NCBI RefSeq assembly: GCF_963678635.1
Contig: NC_087068.1
Span: 36,467,436-36,531,435 of the forward strand
Length of the DNA stretch: 64,000 nucleotides
Direction of reading: 5' to 3'
DNA from: Symsagittifera roscoffensis
Taxonomy: Eukaryota; Xenacoelomorpha; Acoela; Convolutidae
The translations under genes were made by a program, and so were the position numbers. Of the stretch, positions 20,701-34,398 are shown piece by piece; the stretch's first letter is position 1, and each line of letters opens with the position of its first letter. The notes beneath the pieces were generated by a model. It had not been told where the DNA came from. It saw only the letters and a list, made by a program, of their open reading frames with translations, and did not search any database.

Positions 20701-23700
20701 GAAATGTTATTGTGAGGTTCTCCCGAGATATATTTATGAAAAACAGTGATAAGTTAAGGGAAGATCTTTTGAGGATTTCAGTAATTAGGTTAGTTTTGAA
20801 ACACAAAGAAAGCTTAAAAGATTATTTTGTGAAGATTTCAGTGGAGTTAATTATGAAATCTAGAAAAAATTTAAGAAATTATATTATGAGGTTTCCAGAG
20901 GAGTTATTTTTGAAAAATAGAAATAGGTTAAGGGATAACATTTTGAGGATTCCAGCGGTGAAGTTTTTTATGAAACACAAAGAAAGCCTAAAAAGATGAT
21001 TGTGTTAATAATTCAGAGGAGTTTATTATGAAACACATAGATAGTTTAGGAAATGATATAAGGAGATATCCAGAGGAATTCTTCAGAACAACAGAGGTAG
21101 GTTAAAGAATGATTTTTTAATGTGGATTACAATGGAGTTGTAATGAAATACAAAGATGTTTTAAAGGTCATTTTTGCAATGATTCCGGAGGAGTTAGTTA
21201 TTAATTACAAAAGTTACTTAGAAGAAATATTTTGCAGAAATAGGTTAAAGGATGATTTTACGAGATTTGCTTTGTTGAAGTCATTTATAAAACACGCAAA
21301 AAGCCAAAACTATGATTTTGTGAAGTTTTCAGAGGAGTTAATTTGAAAACATAGAAAAAGTTTGAGGAATGTTTTTGTGAGGTTCTCCCGAGATATATTT
21401 ATGAAAAACAGTGATAAGTTAAGGGAAGATCTTTTGAGGATTTCAGTAATTAGGTTAGTTTTGAAACACAAAGAAAGCTTAAAAGATTATTTTGTGAAGA
21501 TTTCAGTGGAGTTAATTATGAAATCTAGAAAAAGTTTAAGAAATTATATTGTGAGGTTTCCAGAGGAGTTATTTATGAAAAACAGAGATAGGTTAAGGGA
21601 TGAATTTTTGAGGATTCCAGCGGTGAATTTTTCCATGAAACACAAAGAAAGCCTAAAAAGTTGATTGTGTGAATAATTCAGAGGAGTTTGTTAAGAAACT
21701 TATAGATAGTTTAGGGAAAGATATTGCATGGTTTCAAAAGAATTTCTTCAAATAACAGAGGTAGGTTAAGGAATAATTTTTATGTGGATTACAAGGGAGT
21801 TGTAATGATTTACAGAGATATTTTAAAAGTCACTTTTGCAATGATTCCGGAGGAGTTAGTTATTAATTACAAAAATTAGTTAGAAGAAATATTTTGCTGA
21901 AAAAGGTTAAAGGATGATTTTTTTTCTTGGGATTTGCTTTAATGAAGTCATTTTTGAAACACACAAAAAACCAAAATATGATTTTGTGAAGATTTCGGAG
22001 GAGTTAGTTATGAAACTTAGAAATAGTTTAAGAAATGTTATTGTGAGGTTCTCCCGAGAAATGTTTATGAAAAACAGTGATAAGTTAAGGGAAGATCTTT
22101 TAAGGATTGCAGTAATTAAGTTAATTATGAAACACAAAGAAAGCTTAAAAGATTATTTTGTGAAGATTATTTTCTTAATTATGAAATCTAGAAAAAGTTA
22201 AAAAAATTATATTGTGAGGTTTCCAGAGGAGTTATTTATGAAAAACAGAGATTGGTTAAGGTATGAATTTTTGAGGATTCCAGCGGTGAATTTTTCCATG
22301 AAACACGAAGAAAGCCTAAAAAGTTGATTGTGTGAATAATTCAGAGGAGTTTGTTAGGAAACTTATAGATAGTTTAGGGAAAGATATTGCATGGTTTCAA
22401 AAGAATTTCTTCAAAAACAGAGATAGGTTAAGGGAAGATCTTTTAAGGATTCCAGTAATTAAATTATTTATTGAACACAAAGAAGGCTTGAAAGATTAAT
22501 TTGTGAAGATTATTTTCTTAATTATGAAATCTAGAAAAAGTTTAAGAAATTATATTGTGAGGTTTCCAGAGGAGTTATTTTTGAAAAATAGAGATAGGTT
22601 AAGGGATAATATTTTGAGGATTCCAGCGGTGAAGTTTTTTATGAAACACAAAGAAAACCTAAAAAGATGATTGTGTTAATAATTCAGAGGAGTTTATTAT
22701 GAAACACATAGATAGTTTAGGAATAGATATAGCGAGATATTCAGAGGAATTCTTCAAAAAAACAGAGGTAGGTTAAAGAATGATTTTTTAATGTGGATTA
22801 CAATGGAGTTGTAATGAAATACAAAGATATTTTAAAGGTCATTTTTGCAATGATTCCAGAGGAGTTAGTTATTAATTACAAAAGTTAGTTAGAAAAAATA
22901 TTTTGCAGAAATAGGCTAAAGTATAATTTTAGGAGATTTGCTTTGTTGAAGTCATTTATGAAACACGCAAAAAGCCAAAAGTATGATTTTGTGAAGTTTT
23001 CAGAAGAGTTAATTGGAAAACATAGAAAAAGTTTGAGGAATGTTTTTGTGAGGTTCTCACGAGATATATTTATGAAAAACAGTGATAAGTTAAGGGAAGA
23101 TCTTTTGAGGATTTCAGTAATTAGGTTAATTTTGAAACACAAAGAAAGCTTAAAATATCATTTTGTGAAGATTTCAGAGGAGTTAATTATGAAAAATACA
23201 GATAGCTTAAGGGATAACATTTTGAGGATTCCAGCGGTGAAGTTTTTTACGAAACACAAAGAAAGACTAAAAAGAAGATTGTGTTAATAATTCAGAGGAG
23301 TTTTTTATGAAACACATCGATAGTTTAGTGAATGATATTGTGAGGTTTCCAGAGGAATTTTTCAAAAATAACAGAGGTAGGTTAAGGAATGACTTTTATG
23401 TAGATTACAGTGGAGTTGTAATGAATTACAAAGATATTTTAAAGATCACTTTTGCAATGATTCCGGAGGAGTTAGTTATTAATTACAAAAGTTAGTTAGA
23501 AGAAATATTTTGCAGAAATAGGTTAAAGGATGATTTTTTGAGATTTGCTTTGTTGAAGTCATTTATGAAACACGCAAAAAGCCAAAATTATGATTTTGTG
23601 AAGTTTTCAGAGGAGTTAATTAGGAAACATAGAAAAAGTCTGAGAAATGTTTTTGCGAGGTTCTCCCGAGAAATATTTAAGAAAAACGGTAATAAGTTAA

Positions 23701-26700
23701 GGGAAAATCTTTTGAGGATTTCATGAATTAAGTTATTTTTGAAACACAAAGAAAGCTTAAAAGATCATTTTGTGAAGATTTCAGAGGAGTTAATTATGAA
23801 ATCTAGAAAAAGTTTAAGAAATGATACTGTGAGGTTTCCCGAGGAGTTATTTATGAAAAACAGAGATAGGTTAAGGGATGAATTTTTGAGGATTCCAGCG
23901 GTGACTTTTATCTTGAAACACAAAGAAAGCCTAAAAAATTGATTGTGTGATTAATTCAGAGGAGTTTGTTAAGAAACTTATAGATAGTTTAGGGAATGAT
24001 ATTGCAGGGTTTCACGAGACTTTCTTCAAATAACAGAGGTAGGTTAAGAAATGATTTTTATGTAGATTACAAGAAGGGAGTTGTAATGAAGTACAAAGCT
24101 ATTTTAAAAGTTACTTTTGCAATGATTCCAGAGGAGTTAGTTATTAATTACAAAACTTAGTTAGAAGAAATTGTTTGCAGAAAATGGTTAAAGGATGATT
24201 TTTTTCTTGGGATTTGCTTTGATGAAGTCATTTATGAAACACACAAAAAAGCTAAAATATGATTTTGTGAAGATTTCAGAGGAGTTAATTATGAAACATA
24301 GAAATACTTTAAGAAATGTTATTGTGAGGTTTTCCCGAGAAATGTTTTTGAAAAATAGAGATAAGTTAAGGAAAGATCTTTTGAGGATTCCAGTGATAAA
24401 GTTATTTGTGAAAAACAGAGAAAGCTTAAAAGATTATTTTGTGATTCCAGAGGAGTTAATTATAAAATCTAGAAAAATTTTAAAAAATGATAATGTTAGG
24501 TTTCCAGAGGAGTTATTTATGACAAACAGAGATAGGTTAAGGGATGAATTTTTGAGGATTTCAGCGGTGAATTATTTTATGAAACACGAGGGAAGCCTAA
24601 AAAGATGACTGTGTTAATAATTCAGAGGATCTTATTATGAAACACATATATGGTTTAGGGAATGATATTGCGAGGTATCCAGAGAACTTCTTCAAAAATA
24701 ACAGAGGTAGGTTATGGAATGATTTTTATGTGGATTACAGTGGAGTTGTAATTAATTATAAAGATATTTTAAAGGTCACTTTTGCAATGATTCCGGTGGA
24801 GTTATTTATTAATTACAAAAATTAGTTAGAAGAAATATTTTGCAGAAATAGGTTAATGGATGATTTTTCGAGAATTGCTTTGATGAATTCATTTATGAAA
24901 CACACAAAAAAGACAAAAATATGATTTTGTGAAGATTTCAGAGAAGTTAATTACGAAACAAATAAAAAAGTTTAAGGATTGTTATTGTGAGATTCTCCCG
25001 AGAAATGTTTATGAAAAACAGTGATGAATTAGGTGAAGATTTTTTGAGGATTCCAGTAATTAAGTTATTTATGAAACACAAAGAAAGCTTAAAAGATTTT
25101 TTCGTGAAGATTTCAGAGAAGGTTTAAAGAATGATAATGTGAGGTGTCCTGAGGAGTTTGTTATCAAAAACAGAGATAAGTTAAAGGATGCTTTTTTGAG
25201 GATTCCAGTGATTGAATTTTTTATAAAAATGAAAGAAAGCTTTAAACATGACTTTGTGAAGATTTCAGAGGAATCAATAATGAAAAATAGAAATTGTTTA
25301 AGGAATGATATTGTGAGGTTTCACGAGGAGTTAATTATGAAAAATATAGACAGGTTAAGGATTGATTTAATGAGGATTCCAGTGGAGTTGTTTATGAATC
25401 ACAAATATAATAAGAAAAGTAAATTTTGCAATGATTCTACAGGAGTTACTTATGAATAACAAAATTAATTGGACGAAAATTTTTATTGCAGTTATCTATG
25501 AAACACAGAGAAAGCTACAAAAGATGTCTTTGTGAAGATTTCAGAGGAGTTATTTGTGAAATAGAGAAATAGTTTAAGGAAGGTTATTGTGAGATTTTCC
25601 CGACACAAAGAAAGCGTAAAAAGATGATTGTGTTAATAATCCAGAGGAGTTTATTATGAAACATAGAAATAGTTTAAAAAATGTTATTGTGAGGTTATCC
25701 CCAGAAATGTTTATGAAAAACAGTGATAAATTAAGTGAAGATCTTTTGAGGATTCCAGTAATTAAGTTATTTATGAAACACACAGAAAGCTTAAAAGATT
25801 TTTTCGTGAAGATTTCAGAGAAGGTTTAAAGAATGATAATGTGAGGTGTCCTGAGGAGTTTGTTATCAAAAACAGAGATAAGTTAAAGGATGCTTTTTTG
25901 AGGATTCCAGTGATTGAATTTTTTATTAAAATGAAAGAAAGCTTTAAACATGACTTTGTGAAGATTTCAGAGGAATCAATAATGAAAGGTAGAAATTGTT
26001 TAAGGAATGATATTGTGAGGTTTCACGAGGAGTTAATTATGAAAAATATAGACAGGTTAAGGATTGATTTTTTGAGGATTCCAGTGGAGTTGATTATGAA
26101 TCACAAATATAATAAGAAAAGTAAATTTTGCAATGATTCTACAGGAGTTACTTATGAATTACAAAATTAATTGGACGAAAATTTTTATTGCAGTTATCTA
26201 TGAAACACAGAGAAAGCTACAAAAGATGTCTTTGTGAAGATTTCAGAGGAGTTATTTGTGAAATAGAGAAATAGTTTAAGGAAGGTTATTGTGAGATTTT
26301 CCCGACACAAAGAAAGCGTAAAAAGATGATTGTGTTAATAATCCAGAGGAGTTTATTATGAAACACATAGATAGTTTAGGTAATGATATTGAGAGGTATC
26401 CAGAGGAATTCATTAAAAATAACAGATGTAGGTTAAGGAATGAATTTTATGTGGATTACAGTGGAGTTGTAATAAACTACAAAAATTTTTAAAATGTCAC
26501 TTTTGCAATGATTCCGGAGGAGTTAGTAATTAATTACAAAAGTTAGTTAGAAGAAACTTTTTTCAGAAATAGATTAAAGGATTATTTTCTCGAGATTAGC
26601 TTTGATGAAGTCATTTATGAGACACACAAAAAAGCCAAAAAATTGATTTTGTGAAGATTTCAGAGGAGTCAAATATGAAACTTAGAAATAGTTTAAGGAA

Positions 26701-29700
26701 GGTTATTGTGAGGTTCTCCCGAGAAACGTTTATGAAAAACAGAGATAAATTAAAGGAAGATCTTTTGAGGCTTCCAGTATTTCATTTAGTTATTGAACAC
26801 AAAGAAAGCTTAAAAGATTATTTTGTCAAAAATTCAGAGGAGTTAATTATGAAATCTGGAAAAAATTTGAGAAATTACATTGTGAGGTTTCCAGAGGAGT
26901 TATTTATGAAAAACAGAGTTAGCTTAAGTGATGATTTTTTGAGGATTGCAGCAATGAAGTCGTTTATGGAACACAAAGAAAGCTTAAAAGATGATTTTGT
27001 GAAGATTTCAGAGGAGTTAGTTATGAAAATCAGAGATGGGTTCGCGAAAATTTTATTGAAGTTATCTATGAAACACAGAGAAAGCTACAAAAGATGTCAT
27101 TGTGAAGATTTCAGAGGAGTTATTTTTGAAATAGAGAAATAGTTTAAGGAAGGTTATTGTGAGGTTCCCAGAGGAGTTAATCATGAAAAACAGAGATAGG
27201 TTGAGGAAAGATCTTTCGAGGATTCCAGTAATTAAGTTTTATATAAAATACAAAGAAAGCTTAAAATATCATTTTGTGAAGATTTCAGAGGAGTTAATTA
27301 TGAAATCTAGAAAAAATTTAAGAAATTATATTATGAGGTTTCCAGAGGAGTTATTTTTGAAAAATAGAAATAGGTTAAGGGATAACATTTTGAGGATTCC
27401 AGCGGTGAAGTTTTTTATGAAACACGAAGAAAGCCTAAAAAGATGATTGTGTTAATAATTTAGAGGAGTTTATTATGAAACACATAGATAGTTTAGGGAA
27501 TGATTTTGCCAGATATCCAGAGGAATTCTTCAAAAATAACAGAGGTATGTTAAGGATTGATTTTTATGTGGGTTACAGTGGAGTTGTAATGAAGTACAAA
27601 GATACTTTAAAGGTCACTTTTGCAATGATTCCGGAGGAGGTAATTATTAATTACAAAAGATACTTAGAAGAAATATTTTGCAGAAATAGGTTAATGGATG
27701 AGTTTCGAGATTTGCTTTGATGAAGTCATGTATGAAACACACAAAAAAAAGCCAAAAAAAATGATTTTGTGAATATTCAGAGGTAATTATGAAACATAGA
27801 AAAAAGTTTAAGAAATGTTTTTGTGAGGTTCTACCGAGAAATGTTTATGAAAAACAGTGATACGCTAAGGGAAAATCTTTTGAGGATTCCGGTATTTAGG
27901 TTATTTATGAAACACAAAAAAAGCTTAAAAGAATACTTTGTGAAGATTTTAGAGGAGTTAATTATGAAATCTAGAAAAAATTTAGAAAATTATTTGGAAC
28001 TTTTCCAGAGGAGTTATTTATGAAAAACAGAGATAGAGTAAGGGATGAATTTTGAGGATTCCAGCGGTGAAGTTTTTTACGAAACACGAAGAAAGCCTAA
28101 AAAGATGATTGTGTTAATAATTCAGAGGATTTCTTATTATGAAACACATAGATAGTTTAGGGAATGAATATGCGAGATATCCAGAGGAATTCTTCAAAAA
28201 TAACAGAGGTAGGTTAAGGAATGATTTTTATGTGGGTTACAGTGGAGTTGTAATGAAGTACAAAGATATTTTAAAGGTCACATTTGCAATGATTCCGGAG
28301 GAGGTAGTTATTAATTACAAATGATAATTAGAAGAAATATTTTGCAGAAATAGGTTAATGGATGAGTTTTCGAGATTTGCTTTGATGAAGTCATTTATGA
28401 AACACACAAAAAAGCCAAAAAAATGATTTTGTGAATATTCAGAGGTAATTATCAAACATAGAAAAAAGTTTAAGGAATGTTTTTGTGAGGTTCTCCCGAG
28501 AAATGTTTATGAAAAACAGTGGTACGCTAAGAGGAGATCTTTTGAGGATTCCAGTGTTTAAGTTATTTATGAAACACAAAAAAAGCTTAAAAGAATACTT
28601 TGTGAAGATCTTAGAGGTGTTAATTATGAAATCTAGAAAAAGTTTAGAAAATTATTTGGAATTTTTCCAGAGGAGTTATTTATGAAAAACAGAGATAGAG
28701 TAAGGGATGAATTTTGAGGATTCCAGCGGTGAATTTCTTTGTTAAACACGAAGAAAGCCTAAAAAGATGATTATGTTAATAATTTAGAGGAGTTTATTAT
28801 GAAACACATAGATAGTTTAGGGAACGATATTGCGAGGTATCCAGAGGAATTCTTCAAAAACAACAGAGGTAGGTTGAGGAATGAATTTTATGTGCATTAC
28901 AGTGGAGTGAGTTGTAATGAACTACAAAAACTTTTAAAAAGTCGTTTTTGCAATGATTCCGGAGGAGTTAGTATTTAATTACAAAAGTTAGTTAGAAGAA
29001 ACATCTTTCAGAAATAGGTTAAAGGATGATTTTTCTCGAGATTTGCTTGGATGAAATCATTTATGAGACACACAAAAAAGCCAAAAAATTGATTTTGTGA
29101 AGATTTCAGAGGAGTCAAATATGAAACTTAGAAATAGTTTAAGGAATGTTATCCCGAGAAACGTTTATGAAAAACAGAGATAAGATGAGGAAGATCTTTT
29201 GAGGCTTCCAGTAATTAATTTATTTATTAAACACAAAGAAAGCTTAAAAGATTATTTTGTCAAGAATTCAGAGGAGTTAATTATGAAATCTGGAAAAAGA
29301 TTGAGAAATTATATTGTGAGGTTTCCAGAGGAGTTATTTATGAAAAACAGAGATAGGTTAAGTGATGATTTTTTGAGGATTCCAGCGGTGAATTTTTTTG
29401 TGAAACACGAAGAAAGCCTAAAAAGATGATTGTGTTAATAATTCAGAGGAGTTTTTATAATGAAACTCATAGATAGTTTAGGGAATGATATTGCGAGATA
29501 TCCAGAGAAATTCTTCAAAAATAACCGAGGTAGGTTAAGGAATGATTTTTATGTGGGTTACAGTGGAGTTTTAATGAAGTACAAAGATATTTTAAAGGTC
29601 ACTTTTGCAATGATTCCGGAAGAGATAGTTATTAATTACAAAAGATACTTAGAAGAAATATTTTGCAGAAATAGGTTAATGGATGAGTTATCGAGATTTG

Positions 29701-32700
29701 CTTTGATGAAGTCATTTATAAAACACACAAAAAAGCCAAAAAAATGATTTTGTGAATATTCAGAGGTAATTATGAAACATAGAAAATAGTTTAAGGAATG
29801 TTTTTGTGAGGTTCTCCTGAGAAATGTTTATGAAAAACAGTGATACGCTAAGGGAAGATCTTTTGAGGATTTCAGTATTTAAGTTATTTATGAAACACAA
29901 AAAAAGCTTAAAAAAATACTTTGTGAAGATATTAGAGGAGTTAATTATGAAATCTAGAAAAAGTTTAGAAAATTATTTGGAAGTTTTCCATTGGAGTGAT
30001 TTATGAAAAACAGAGATAGAGTAAGGGATGAGTTTTGAGGATTCCAGTGGTGAATTTTTTTGTTAAACACGAAGAAAGCCTAAAAAGATGATTGTGTTAA
30101 TAATTTAGAGGAGTTTATTATGAAACACATAGATAGTTTAGGGAATGATATTGCCAGATATCCAGAGGAATTCTTCAAAAATAACCGAGGTAGGTTAAGG
30201 AATGATTTTTATGTGGGTTACAGTGGAGTTTTAATGAAGTACAAAGATATTTTAAAGGTCACTTTTGCAATGATTCCGGAAGAGATAGTTATTAATTACA
30301 AAAGATACTTAGAAGAAATATTTTGCAGAAATAGGTTAATGGATGAGTTATCGAGATTTGCTTTGATGAAGTCATTTATAAAACACACAAAAAAGCCAAA
30401 AAAATGATTTTGTGAATATTCAGAGGTAATTATGAAACATAGAAAATAGTTTAAGGAATGTTTTTGTGAGGTTCTCCTGAGAAATGTTTATGAAAAACAG
30501 TGATACGCTAAGGGAAGATCTTTTGAGGATTTCAGTATTTAAGTTATTTATGAAACACAAAAAAAGCTTAAAAAAATACTTTGTGAAGATATTAGAGGAG
30601 TTAATTATGAAATCTAGAAAAAGTTTAGAAAATTATTTGGAAGTTTTCCATTGGAGTGATTTATGAAAATTAGAGATAGAGTAAGGGATGAGTATTGAGG
30701 ATTCCAGTGGTGAATTTTTTTGTTAAACACGAAGAAAGCCTAAAAAGATGATTGTGTTAATAATTTAGAGGAGTTTATTATGAAACACATAGATAGTTAA
30801 GGGAATGATATTGCCAGATATCCAGAGGAATTCTTCAAAAATAACAGAGGTATGTTAAGGATTGATTTTTATGTGGGTTACAGTGGAGTTGTAATGAAGT
30901 ACAAAGATACTTTAAAGGTCACTTTTGCAATGATTCCGGAGGAGGTAATTATTAATTACAAAAGATACTTAGAAGAAATATTTTGCAGAAATAGGTTAAT
31001 GGATGAGTTTCGAGATTTGCTTTGATGAAGTCATGTATGAAACACACAAAAAAAAGCCAAAAAAAATGATTTTGTGAATATTCAGAGGTAATTATGAAAC
31101 ATAGAAAAAAGTTTAAGAAATGTTTTTGTGAGGTTCTACCGAGAAATGTTTATGAAAAACAGTGATACGCTAAGGGAAAATCTTTTGAGGATTCCGGTAT
31201 TTAGGTTATTTATGAAACACAAAAAAAGCTTAAAAGAATACTTTGTGAAGATTTTAGAGGAGTTAATTATGAAATCTAGAAAAAATTTAGAAAATTATTT
31301 GGAACTTTTCCAGAGGAGTTATTTATGAAAAACAGAGATAGAGTAAGGGATGAATTTTGAGGATTCCAGCGGTGAATTTTTTTGTTAAACACGAAGAAAG
31401 CCTAAAAAGATGATTGTGTTAATAATTTAGAGGAGTTTATTATGAAACACATAGATAGTTTAGGGAACGATATTGCGAGGTATCCAGAGGAATTCTTCAA
31501 AAACAACAGAGGTAGGTTGAGGAATTAATTTTATGTGGAATACAGTGGAGTGAGTTGTAATAAACTACAAAAATTTTTTAAAAGTCACTTTTGCAATGAT
31601 TCCGGAGGAGAAACATTTTTCAGAAATAGGTTAGAGGATGATTTTTCTCGAGATTTGCTTTGATGAAGTAATTTATGAGACACACAAAAAAGCCAAAAAT
31701 TTGATTTTGTGAAGTTTTCAGAGGAGTCAAATATGAAACTTAGAAATAGTTTAAGGAACGTTATTGTGAGGTTCTCCCAAGAAACGTTTATGAAAAACAG
31801 AGATAAGTTAAGGGAAGATCTTTTGAGGCTTCCAGTAATTAATTTATTTATTAAACACAAAGAAAGCTTAAAAGATTATTTTGTCAAGAACTCAAGGGAG
31901 TTAATTATGAAATCTGGAAAAAATTTGAGAAATTATATTGTGAGGTTTCCAGAGGAGTTATTTATGAAAAACAGAGATAGGTTAAGTGATAACTTTTTGA
32001 GGATTCCAGCGGTGAAATTTTTTGTGAAACACGAAGAAAGCCTAAAAAGATGATTGTGTTAATAATTCAGAAGAGTTTTTATTATGAAACACCTAGATAG
32101 TTTAGGGAATGATATTGCAAGATTTCCAGAGAAATTCTTCAAAAATAACAGAGGTAGGTTAAGGAATGATTTTTATGTGGGTTACAGTGGAGTTGTAATG
32201 AAGTACAAAGATATTTTATAGGTCACTTTTGCAATGATTCCGGAGGAGGTAGTTATTAATTACAAAAGATAATTAGAAGTAATATTTTGCAGAAATAGGT
32301 TAATGGATGAGTTTTCGAGATTTTCTTTGATGAAGTCATTTATGAAACACACAAAAAAGCCAAAAAAAAAGATTTTGTGAACATTCAGAGGAAAAAAGTT
32401 TAAGGAATGTTTTTGTGAGGTTCTACCGAGAAATGTTTATGAAAAACAGTGATACGCTAAGGGAAAATCTTTTGAGGATTCCAGTATTTAAGTTAATTAT
32501 GAAACACAAAAAAAGCTTAAAAGAATACTTTGTGAAGATTTTAAAGGAGTTAATTATGAAATCTAGAAAAAAGTTTAGAAAATTATTTGGAAGTTTTCCA
32601 GAGGAGTTATTTATGAAAAAACAGAGATAGAGTAGGGATGAATTTTGAGAATTCCAGCGGTGAATGTTTTTGTTAAACACGAAGAAAGCCTTAAAAGATA

Positions 32701-34216
32701 TTGTTAATAATTTAGAGGAGTTTATTATGAAACACATAGATACTTTAGGGAACGATATTGCAAGGTATCCAGAGGAATTCTTCAAACATAACAGAGGTAG
32801 GTTAAGGAATGATTTTTATGTGGGTTACAGTGGAGTTGTAAGGAATTACAAATATATTTTAAAGGTAACTTTTGCAATGATTCCGGAGGCGGTAGTTATT
32901 ATTTACAAAAGTTACTTGGAAGAAATATTTTGCAGAAATAGGTTAATGGATAATTTTTTGAGATTTGCTTTGATGAAGTCATTTATGAAACACATCAAGA
33001 AGCCAAAAATATGATTTTGTGAAGATTTCAGAGGAGTTAATTATGAAACACAGAGAAAAGTTTAAGGAATGTTATTGTGATGTTCTCCCGAGAAATGTTT
33101 ATGAAAAACAGTAATAATTAAGTGAAGATCTTTTGAGGATTCCAGTAATTAAGTTGTTTATGAAACACAAAGAGAGCTTAAGAGATTATTTTGTGAAGAT
33201 TTTAGAGGTGTTTAATATGAAATCTAGAAATAGTTTGAGGAATGTTATTGTGAGGTTCTCCCAAGAAATGTTTATGAAAAACAGTGATAGGTTAAGGGCA
33301 AAAAATTTTGAGGAATCAAGTAATTACGTTATTTATGAAACACAAAGAAAGCTTAAGAAATTATATTGTGAGGTTTCCAGAGGATTTATTTATGAAAAAC
33401 AGAGATAGGTTAAGGGATGAGTTTTTGATCATTCCAGCGGTGAGTTTTTATATGAAACACAAAGAAAGCCTAAAAAATTGATTGTTTGAATAATTTAGAG
33501 GAGCTTGTTAATTGACTTATAGATAGTTTAGGGAATGATATTGCAAGGTTTCCAGAGAAATTCGTCAAAAATAACAGAGGTAGGTTAAGGAATGATTTTT
33601 ATGTGGATTACAGTGGAGTTGTAATGAACTAAAAAGATATTTTATAGGTCACTTTTTAAAGGAGTTAGTTTTTAATCACAAAAACCAGTAAGACGAAATC
33701 TTTTGTAGAAATAGAATAGAGGATGATTTTTCTCGAGATTTGCTTTGATGAAGTCATTTATGAAACACAAAAAAAGCCCAAAAAATGATTTTGTGAAGAT
33801 TTCAGAGCAGTTAATTATGAAACACAGAGAAAAGTTTAAGGAATGTTATTGTGATGTTCTCCCGAGAAATGTTTATGAAAAACAGTAATAATTAAGTGAA
33901 GATCTTTTGAGGATTCCAGTAATTAAGTTGTTTATGAAACACAAAAAAAGCCTAAAAGATTACTTTGTGAAGCTTTTAGAGGAGTTAATTATGAAATCTA
34001 GAAAAAGTTTTAAAAATTTATGTTGGGAGGTTTCCAGAGGAGTTAATTATGAAACATAGAAATAGTTTAAGGAATGTTATTGTGAGGTTCTCCCGAGAAG
34101 TGTTTATGAAAAACAGAGAGAGGTTAAGGGAAGATCTTTTGAGGATTCCAGTAAAAGGGTTATTTGTGAAACACAAAGAAAACTTAAACGATTTTTTGTG
34201 AAGATTTCAGAGGAGT
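17740..34216 (+). repeat. 57-bp satellite, zone A (higher-order units of about 660 and 1,331 bp)
   Basis: The zone is continuous degenerate tandem copies of a 57-base monomer. In its best-kept phase the monomer reads as 19 codons, roughly MKxRxxLRxxxVRxPEELx, and at DNA level centres on CAGAGGAGTTANTTATGAAA. Successive monomer types alternate: KHKESLKxxFVKISEEL, KSRKxLRNYIVRFPEEL, and KNRDRLRxDFLRIPxV. Frames up to 163 codons arise because the period is a multiple of three, but they are interrupted by recurrent stops and single-base indels. There is no promoter-like or splice structure. Large-scale copies include offsets of 1,331 (19.5-20.7 vs 20.8-22.05 kb), 702 (25.1-25.6 vs 25.8-26.3 kb), 660 (29.5-30.1 vs 30.1-30.7 kb) and 3,305 bases (27.5-28.06 vs 30.8-31.4 kb). 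Confidence 0.95.
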
Positions 34217-34398
34217 TATGGAATCCTCAAAAATTTGTGCTTTAACTTATCTCTGGTTTTCATAAATAACTCCTCTTCTGGAATTCTCACAAAATAATTT
34301 CTTAAAATTTTTTCTAGGTTTCTTAATTAATTTTCATAACAAACTCCTCTGAATTATTCACACAATTAACTTTTTAAGCTTTCTTTATGTTTCATAAG
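34217..34398 (-). repeat. Inverted block of satellite monomers
   Basis: About three monomers lie in reverse orientation: the plus strand here reads CATAAATAACTCCTCT and GAATTATTCACACAATTAAC, complements of the usual monomer text. It is the only inverted patch I found in the 34-kb array and lies exactly between the zone A and zone B repeat types. Confidence 0.85.

Noticed and set aside
26651-27142. 163-codon satellite frame as a real repeat-protein gene
   Set aside because: It is the longest of many equivalent frames produced by a monomer of 19 codons; neighbours have stops at equivalent places and no gene signals are visible.
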